This document shows positions 8,470 to 13,908 of a DNA stretch of 13,908 nucleotides, piece by piece (position 1 is the first letter of the stretch; every line of letters begins with the position of its first letter). The DNA is taken from positions 1-13,908 of the forward strand of contig JAHBMJ010002672.1 in the NCBI GenBank assembly GCA_018398765.1, read 5' to 3'. The DNA is from Chromera velia (taxonomy: Eukaryota > Sar > Chromeraceae). The notes below the pieces were generated by a model. It had not been told where the DNA came from and did no database searches. It was given only the letters and a program-made list of their open reading frames with translations. The position numbers and the translations under genes were made by a program.

Positions 8470-9711
8470 ATGGCGTTCTCAGCGGCCGAGCAAGAGTGAA
8501 TCGCCAAGCTCAAGTCCGCAGAGTACGGACATGCAAGCACATCTGCTGCCTGAGAACGCAGACCCGAAGGATGTTAAGCATTTCCTCGTGAACATCACCC
8601 TTGCAGAAAAAGCCTACCCAGGTAAGTGGCTGCGCACTTGTGAAGGAAGGAGGTAGACAAGCAAAAGCAGGTCGTCTGTCTCTTGCCGTCTTCGTACCTC
8701 CTTTGTGCAGACGGACTCCTGTCGTACATCCGGAACGCCCGCAAGCTTCTGGCCGACAGCAAAGCCGGAGTGAATCCTTTTGAGGGCTACATGCCAGTGG
8801 AGCCCTAAGGGGAGTCTCGGAAGTCGGTCAGTCAATTGAATCTTCACAGAGAGAGCGTCAGGGAAGCTGTTTGAATGCAATGGGGGTAAGGTTCGTTCAA
8901 TTCAATGCATTTTCGTGCCTCTGTGTGTCTTGAACGGGGTGTCCTGAAAACGTTCCTTCATTTTTCCTGACGAGTCTGTGTCCTGCTTGGCCTGTCTGAT
9001 AAACGTAGACAGAATTTGGCAGGCTGACCGCCTTCCAAGAGTGTCCGTGCGTCTCTACTGCAATTCCTGCCCTTCAGTCGGCCCTTGTGCTACAGACTGC
9101 AGACTGACATTCGCGCACTCATCCGATCTTTTGTGGCGCCCTTCAGATTCGATGAGAAGAACGGAAGCAGCACTCTTGCTTCTCGCCATCTCTCCGCAGG
9201 GTCTCCTGAGCACGCAGCGTTTGAGAGAGAAAGAGGGTCTGGAGGGAGGAGCTCAGCTGAACTGCCTTCGTGTGGTGGCAGGTGGTCTTGGGGAGCGTCT
9301 GGGCTATCCTTCGATCTTCCGTCAGAAACAGCAACAGGCACTACTTACTGCGAGCTGTACGTCAAGTGCATCTCGGCATTTCAAGAGGCGTCGAAGAGAA
9401 GAGACTGGGGAAAGGAAACCTGTGAAGCTCCCCCCTGCAGGCCATTATGGTCTCAGTTGAAGTTGCTGAAGGACGAGAACAACTTCGGCATGGATGCAGA
9501 CCAGATAGAGATCATGCTCCAAGAGAAGGAAGGTGCCTGCCCTTTTAGACAACGACGCCGCGAAGATCGCGGTGAAGGCAGACGACCCGTTCAGGATCGA
9601 GACCAAGCCTGACGGGCACCGAGAGGAGCACGCACTTCTCTGCCAGCACGGTCAGTCGGTCGGCTGGTTTTGTAGGCGGGGCGATCCAGCTGGATATTTT
9701 TCCTGATATGC

Positions 9712-9925
9712 GGAGGAGGGGAGGGGAGTCGGGGGAGAGGGAAAGGAAGGTCGGAAGGAAGGAAGGAGGGGGGAAGAGAGGAATGAACGGAGAAAGCCAG
9801 GCGATGAGGGAGAAGGGGAAGGAGGGGAAGGGAAGGAAAAAAAGGAAAGATAAGAAACAGGAGAGGAAGGCAAAAAAAGATCTTCGGGAGGGAAAAAAGA
9901 GGGAGGGAGGCAAGCAAAAAGAAAT
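9712..9925. repeat. Purine-rich tract in a pseudogene intron
   Basis: About 210 bp almost entirely A and G on the plus strand (GGAAGGAAGG, GGGAGGGAGG and AAAAAAGG blocks, few pyrimidines). It lies in the intron between exons 3 and 4. Such strand-asymmetric tracts can adopt triplex structures, which is general knowledge rather than shown here. Confidence 0.85.
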
Positions 9926-10187
9926 GAGTAGCCGTGCGGCACGCCTACAGCATGCCGCTGCCGACTGCACTTAGCAGCATGACGTTTCTGCGGTGTCTCA
10001 CAGGGTAAGTACAAGAAGAACGGTCTGCGTCTGGTTGGAGACAAGTGGGTGGGGAAACTTGTAATCCTGTTCACTTTTTGTACAAGTCTGTTTGAAAGCA
10101 GCCTTTGGTCAATGCGACTGCAGGTCTTCCTGAAAAGTGGGAGAACGACGGCAAGAAGTGGGTGGTCTTTTTTCAGGTCAGTAAAGA

Positions 10188-10208
10188 GTGTGTGTGTGTG
10201 TGTGTGTG

Positions 10209-10248
<40 letters not shown>

Positions 10249-10318
10249 TGTGTGCGTGTGTGTGTGTGTGTGTGTCTGTGTCTGTGTCTGTGTGCGTGTG
10301 TGCGTGTGTTTGTGTGTG

Positions 10319-10350
<32 letters not shown>

Positions 10351-10400
10351 TGCGCGCGTGGGAGTGTGTGTGTGTGTGTGTGTGTACACATGTGTACACA
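10188..10400. repeat. Compound GT microsatellite
   Basis: Starts 11 bases after the 5' splice site of exon 4. It contains (GT)n, six copies of TGCCTG (10211-10246), more (GT)n, three GTGTCT units, a GTGC run near 10330-10350, (GT)n again, then the 10-bp palindrome TGTGTACACA twice (10381-10400). Long open frames across it encode only Cys/Val or Thr/His runs and are not genes. Confidence 0.95.
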
Positions 10401-10462
10401 GTACGCCTGTCCGTGTTAATGTGTGTTGTTGTGGGTGGGAGGGGGGTTCATGCCTGAGTGCG

Positions 10463-10494
<32 letters not shown>

Positions 10495-10528
10495 CCTCTC
10501 TCCCTCTGTTTTTTTCTTTTTCTTTTTC
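10463..10528. repeat. (CT)n and polypyrimidine tract
   Basis: A CT dinucleotide run from about 10463 to 10488, followed by CCCTCT and T-rich pyrimidines to about 10528. It is in the same intron as the GT microsatellite. Confidence 0.85.
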
Positions 10529-10677
10529 CGCAAAAAGATTGGGATAGCCTTTGACCCCCTTTTGCCCCCCACATCAGGTCTGTTTGTGTGCCCTTCTGTG
10601 TTGTGCTCTGAAGACGCTGATCCGTGGTTTCGCAAAGAAAAACAAAAAAGACAAACGAGTCCACTACCAAAGACGAA

Positions 10678-10823
10678 TCCATCGAGAGAGTCAACAGAGG
10701 GGCGAGAATGCAAGTTGGGTGCTGGTGTGAAGAAAGAAAAGACACACATGTCCATCGAGAGAGTGAACAGGGAGGCAAGAATGCAAATTGGGTGCTCGTG
10801 TCAAGAGAAAAGCACACCGGTTG
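10678..10823. repeat. Two-copy direct repeat, period 73 bp
   Basis: TCCATCGAGAGAGT starts at 10678 and again at 10751. The first ~56 bases of the two copies align without gaps and with seven mismatches, after which small indels appear. It occupies the position where the missing central exons of the pyrophosphorylase copy would be expected, but its translation does not resemble that enzyme. Confidence 0.8.
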
Positions 10824-11439
10824 ATCCGAAGAGTCTCCTGCTAACCTCTTGGCCTTCTCCGAGTCTGGCCACATGAAATTCCCCTTGTCGCTCCCTTTGC
10901 ATCTGTTTCTTTTCACGCGTGCTGCCAGGAGAGGCACTTTCTTTTTCCCCTTTTTTTGTTTATGTGTCCTTGCTTTTTGTATGCGCGCGTTTTTGCAGGT
11001 TGTAATTCTAACCTGATGTATTTCTGTCTGTCTGTCCATCTGTCTGGTTGTATGTCTGTGTTTCTGCCTATCTGCCTGTCTTTCTTTCTCCTCCTCTCTC
11101 GCTCTCTCTATGTAGCCGTCTGTTTCCCTACCTCTTTGACTGCGTGCGTGCAGAAGAGTCGGATCGCTACGACCACGCCGCGAAACTCTTGGAGATCGCC
11201 CCCAAGCAGCAGAATCTTCCTTGCGACTCCCCATGCACATTCCTGGATGGGCCCCCATCCGGTGCTCCTGCCGTCCTTTGCAGAGACGATCGAGACCATG
11301 AAGGAGAAGGTAAAGTGCCCTGTGAAGATTTCAGGGAAGTCCACGCTGATTTTGGAGGGAGACGTGACGATCGAGAAGGGAGGCCTGGAGCTGAATGGGG
11401 CCCTCGAACTGCGGGCAGCTCCCGGTGGGTGGGTGGGTC

Positions 11440-11805
11440 AGTACTGTTCCGTTCCTTTGTTCTACTGTAACTTCTGCACACTCTCGCAAGAAAAAAAATG
11501 TGTTGCCAGTGTATGCAAACACTGGCAATTGCAAAAAAAACCTCTTCGTCTGGTTATGATACTAGCTCATGCATAAATAACTGCATGTAATGACCGCTCC
11601 CACAAAAATTTCTTTACCCCCCCTGACAATCTTTAAACTACTCTAAACAACTCTAAACTGATTAAAAGTTTAAGTTTAAAGCATGAATGAAATTTATTAT
11701 AAAAAAAAAACAGGAAGAATGCAATCATTAATCTTTTTTTTTTTAAATAAAGTTCATTATACTTCGATTACCTATATTATGGTTAATAAAATATTTTATT
11801 GTTTT
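11440..11805. other. AT-rich region between the pseudogene and the retroelement tail
   Basis: After the probable donor at 11425 the sequence turns AT-rich (A10 near 11701, T10 near 11735, TTTAAACTACTCTAAACAAC-like stretch near 11630). No exon of the pyrophosphorylase C-terminus or other gene is visible. It may be the intron or flank into which the retroelement inserted. Confidence 0.55.
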
Positions 11806-11828
11806 ATTGATTGATTGATTGATTGATT
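11806..11828 (-). repeat. (CAAT)n tail, probable 3' end of the retroelement
   Basis: ATTG repeated about 5.75 times on the plus strand, that is (CAAT)n on the retroelement's coding strand, about 225 bp after its stop codon. Several non-LTR retrotransposon groups end in short tandem repeats of this kind, so this is the likely right boundary of the element's RNA-derived 3' end. Host DNA would begin at 11805. Confidence 0.6.
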
Positions 11829-12052
11829 AATTTGTATCGATGAAAGGCTTCATAGAAAGCAAGTAGGAAAGGAGACAAACTATATCAGCTCTCTATTTGA
11901 CTTAAAGTTTGTTCCTAGCGTCTGGCCTATACGTCTTTCATCTTTTCCTTCTGTCCTGGTTACTGCTCTCGCTGCTAGCTCTCTCTCTCATGCGACCTCA
12001 TACTTGACGCTCCTCCATCCGAATGCCTTTTTCGGCATTTGCTAAGTACTTC

Positions 12053-13908
12053 CTACCCCTTAGTCATAACCAGTGCACTGCCTACTCCTCCTTCCTCCCA
12101 GCCCTCCCCTTGCACTCCTCTGGTCCCCCGAATGCACGCGCTTGCCGCTTTCAGGTGGGCAATCTGCAGTCGGGCTCGGATCCGGCCGTATGTCTTGCTC
12201 ACATGTTGCCCCCATTTCTCACTCAATCGCTCTGCCACCCTCTTCAAGAACATCTTTGCTTCCCCCTCCATCGTCCCGTCGACCGCACTCACGAGTGGAG
12301 TAAAGTCGCACCCTCTGTCCGCGCTTGCCTGCCCATGTTTCCTCTTCTTTTCTTCTGCTGCTGCTTTGAGGGCTTGAGTCCAGATCATTTTCTCCCTCGA
12401 GGCGGCGTATGGGTTTATCACCCTGGTATCGAAAATTGCCAGCCTTTGTGGAGCATAGGCCCCCCGGACTTGGAAGTTCCCCCTTAGCGCCGGACATCCC
12501 TGCACCTCCCCTTCTTCCCTAAGTTCCCTAATGATCGGCTCCTTTGCGTGGACCGCTCCTGCGGGGTATGCTTCCGCTGTTAGACTCGCCCACGTACGGT
12601 TGACTTCGTCATGTCGCAGCGTCGGCAGTCCCCCGACTGGGCAGTTAAGGGCATGTTGCAGACTCCACCTTCCCCCACATCCCTCACATCTGCTCTTCCC
12701 CCCCCCTACCCTCCCCTGGTATCGGATTGTTATCGCATCTCGGAATTCGTCTAGGCTAAGATTCATTCCGTGTTCCTTCAAGGGGGTGGCCGTCAGCCAT
12801 CCTGACTGCCTCTTTTCTTTTGACTGCCTGACTTCCTCACACTGGTCCTCACTGGCTGCCTGCCCTGACTGGCTACCTAACCTCTCCCACTCCTTCTCTA
12901 CTGCTTCTTTTACTGCTTCTTTGTGGGCTACCCTTGTCTTCTGCCCCCTCTTCACGTGCTCGTCTGTGTCTATGTCCTCTCCTCGAAGGATGGCCTCTGT
13001 GATCGCTTCACTGGCTACGGCTAAGGTCTTGTAGTCCCTGTCCGCTGTTTCGGTGGGTTTGGGGATGCCTAGGCCTAGCAGTCGGACCGGGAGGGCGGCA
13101 ACGTCTCTCAGCCATACGTCATGTTGGATGGAGGGCCCTCCGTTCCGTCGTCCTTTCATCAGGGCGGGGATGAGGCGGTCTCTGATCATGCCTTCCAGCT
13201 GCCCCATCTGTCCCCCTGCCTCTGGCACTACCCGCGCCACAAACTTCCATTCGTGCTGCAGGGATTTTGAACAGGCTGCGTATGCTTCGTGTAGGACAAA
13301 TTCTGCTGCTGTTGCGACTCTCTCCACACTTCTGGCCCACTCCTTCACCTTCTCCTGCACCCATTTCTTTCTGTGTGCGTCCGTACCTACGTGCCCCCCT
13401 AGGAGACACGTCCCCTCTACTATCTGCAGGTCAGGGAACTCTGCAAAAATCTCCTTGGCTTTCTGTACAAATTGTGGGAGCACTGCGAGGATCAACTTGT
13501 CTACCTCCACTACATACCCTGCCGCGGGCCCCCTCTTGACTAACTCGTGCAGCCATGCTTGCAGCTGGCGTAACCAGCCGGTATTGGATGCGTCATCCAC
13601 ATACCAGAGCTGGTGCCAGTATCTCTGGGGGGGATCAGGCTCCTGCTGTTGTTGCTTTTTCTTCTCCATTCCAGCTGCTACCCCTACACTCCATCTGTCC
13701 GCTGTGAAAAACCAGTCGCTTCCGTTTTGGGACGACGCGGAGGCGGCTGAAGAGGACGATGCTGTCCGGTGCGAATTGCCAAGGGGTGGGGCGGGTGGGC
13801 GAGCTGAGGGGTGGTCCGCATGGAGGGAGGAGGGGGAGGAGGGGGAGGAGGAGGAGGATGAGGAGGAGGACGAGGAGGAAGAGGTATGGAGGGAGGAGGA
13901 GGAGGAGG
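12053..13908 (-). CDS. Reverse transcriptase with CCHC zinc finger and probable restriction-like endonuclease, partial
   Basis: The frame is open from the window edge (13908) to TAG at 12055-12053. Residue numbers here count from the internal Met at 13669. Palm motif YVDD (residues 23-26, codons 13603-13592) carries the two catalytic aspartates. It is followed by the usual GPxxGY...K stretch (47-58), LGGHVG (89-95) and thumb-like helices with LIPAL and LLGLGIPKP (166-205). A C-x2-C-x7-H-x4-C zinc finger (C328, C331, H339, C343) precedes RHDE (352-355), IFDTRVINP (412-420), EEKKRK (439-444) and a conserved-looking tail (DFTPLV ... [13 protein letters not shown] ... ACIRGTR). From memory this order matches retroelements common in cnidarian and protist genomes, where the C-terminus resembles a restriction-like nuclease; one expected acidic residue may be Asn398 here. 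The Met is not the true start: upstream codons remain open (WFFTADRW, then a Pro/Ser-rich and polyserine stretch). Confidence 0.85.
   Translation of the reverse strand, partial: SSSSSLHTSSSSSSSSSSSSSPSSPSSLHADHPSARPPAPPLGNSHRTASSSSAASASSQNGSDWFFTADRWSVGVAAGMEKKKQQQQEPDPPQRYWHQLWYVDDASNTGWLRQLQAWLHELVKRGPAAGYVVEVDKLILAVLPQFVQKAKEIFAEFPDLQIVEGTCLLGGHVGTDAHRKKWVQEKVKEWARSVERVATAAEFVLHEAYAACSKSLQHEWKFVARVVPEAGGQMGQLEGMIRDRLIPALMKGRRNGGPSIQHDVWLRDVAALPVRLLGLGIPKPTETADRDYKTLAVASEAITEAILRGEDIDTDEHVKRGQKTRVAHKEAVKEAVEKEWERLGSQSGQAASEDQCEEVRQSKEKRQSGWLTATPLKEHGMNLSLDEFRDAITIRYQGRVGGGKSRCEGCGGRWSLQHALNCPVGGLPTLRHDEVNRTWASLTAEAYPAGAVHAKEPIIRELREEGEVQGCPALRGNFQVRGAYAPQRLAIFDTRVINPYAASREKMIWTQALKAAAEEKKRKHGQASADRGCDFTPLVSAVDGTMEGEAKMFLKRVAERLSEKWGQHVSKTYGRIRARLQIAHLKAASACIRGTRGVQGEGWEEGGVGSALVMTKG
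13819..13908. repeat. GGA-rich trinucleotide repeat (polyserine on the minus strand)
   Basis: GGA/GAG repeats run to the window edge. Read in the retroelement's minus-strand frame they give TCC/TCG/TCA codons without a stop, so they encode serine runs broken by short SLH segments. The tract lies just upstream of the YVDD box in the reverse transcriptase frame. Confidence 0.8.

Larger units (their letters stand above)
8470..11424 (+). pseudogene. UDP-sugar pyrophosphorylase (USP-type), decayed intron-containing copy
   Basis: The intact family makes UDP-sugars from sugar-1-phosphates and UTP. Exon 1: 8470-8621 (MAFSAAEQE, in-frame TGA 8497-8499, IAKLKSAEYGH, frameshift near 8533-8539, LLPENADPKD ... 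EKAYP). Exon 2 starts at 8711 after a GTAAGT...GCAG intron, joins in phase ([25 protein letters not shown]) and meets TAA at 8806. Exon 3: 9200-9650, with GSPEHAAFERE, an extra A at 9230-9232, the nucleotide-binding VVAGGLGERLGY (9272-9307), about 10 nt lost at 9314-9316, LPSETATGT, IMVS with the expected SDDT region lost at 9456, LLKDENNFGM, AAGG duplicated at 9526-9533, and the usual GHGDVH degraded to GHREEH. Exon 4: 10124-10176 ([17 protein letters not shown]), in phase. The following DTNGLLF region and roughly 190 residues are absent. Exon 5: 11154-11424 carries LLEIAP, FLDGP, an extra C at 11252-11256, LLPSFAETIETMKEKVK and the beta-helix start; the last ~60 residues are missing. Retained introns indicate a duplicated, not processed, copy. 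Assembly error is the main alternative. Confidence 0.82.
11806..13908 (-). mobile_element. Retroelement, 3' portion (continues beyond window)
   Basis: It comprises the 3' part of a reverse transcriptase/endonuclease reading frame (13908 to 12053, open at the window edge), a 3' untranslated region of about 225 bp (12052-11829) and a short CAAT-repeat tail. No long terminal repeat is visible in the window. The layout fits a target-primed, non-LTR type retrotransposon. The clade is not assigned, and the 5' half lies outside. Confidence 0.75.

Noticed and set aside
5200-8808. Stop-codon reassignment explaining TAA 5200, TGA 8497 and TAA 8806
   Set aside because: The pyrophosphorylase copy also has frameshifts and deletions that reassignment cannot explain, and the other genes here end with TGA or TAG at sensible positions. 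Independent lesions are simpler.
9085-9612. Two overlapping plus-strand frames taken as separate small genes
   Set aside because: Each contains alternating pieces of the same UDP-sugar pyrophosphorylase exon; they are fragments of one broken exon.
10049-10876. Long frames on both strands across 9652-11258 rich in Cys/Val, Thr/His or Ser/Leu
   Set aside because: They are produced by GT, CT and purine-rich repeats lacking stops. Only short parts coincide with real exons (10124-10176).
12023-13034. Plus-strand frames of up to 167 codons under the retroelement
   Set aside because: They are antisense shadows of the reverse transcriptase/endonuclease frame, whose YVDD box and zinc finger are on the minus strand.
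1-13908. CRISPR array, prokaryotic operon or bacterial mobile element
   Set aside because: No spaced direct repeats with unique spacers occur. Introns, Pol III tRNA signals and the retroelement type indicate eukaryotic nuclear DNA.

Overview
This is eukaryotic nuclear DNA. It contains spliceosomal introns with GT...AG borders, a tRNA gene with internal A and B boxes and no encoded CCA, long microsatellites and a retroelement of a eukaryotic type. The intron density, the recurrent GTCAGT/GTAAGT donors, and a UDP-sugar pyrophosphorylase (an enzyme of plants, algae and some protists) suggest a unicellular alga or alveolate, for example a chromerid or relative. That assignment is inference from memory; nothing here fixes the species.

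Layout. Positions 1-647 hold no gene I can support. On the minus strand, 2179 to 648, four exons join in phase into a 220-residue protein. It starts with an acylation-type N-terminus (MGNKCC), has a proline-rich middle, and ends in four Arg/Lys-rich kinase-type phosphorylation motifs. Positions 2180-3636 are a divergent intergenic stretch with short tandem repeats. Positions 3637-7203 on the plus strand are one long reading frame (about 1,187 residues, family not recognised) interrupted by a single in-frame TAA at 5200. It is followed by AT-rich DNA, a 13-bp minisatellite (12 perfect-length copies) and a tRNA-Arg(TCG) at 8001-8072.

Positions 8470-11424 carry an intron-containing but broken copy of UDP-sugar pyrophosphorylase. 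Recognisable exons keep splice sites and phases but contain nonsense codons, frameshifts, small deletions, a degraded conserved motif and a missing centre. Its introns hold a purine-rich tract of about 210 bp, a GT-family microsatellite of about 200 bp, a pyrimidine tract and a 73-bp duplication. From 11806 to the window end lies a retroelement on the minus strand: a reverse transcriptase with a YVDD catalytic box, a CCHC zinc finger and a probable endonuclease C-terminus. It ends in a short (CAAT)n tail and continues past the right edge through a polyserine stretch.

The genes do not form an evident pathway. The most noteworthy items are the previously hidden spliced minus-strand gene, the stop-interrupted large gene (with a 24-nt GT...AG stretch exactly covering the stop), the decayed sugar-nucleotide enzyme gene beside the retroelement, and the low-complexity insertion in the reverse transcriptase. 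All names rest on motif recognition by eye; no search was run.
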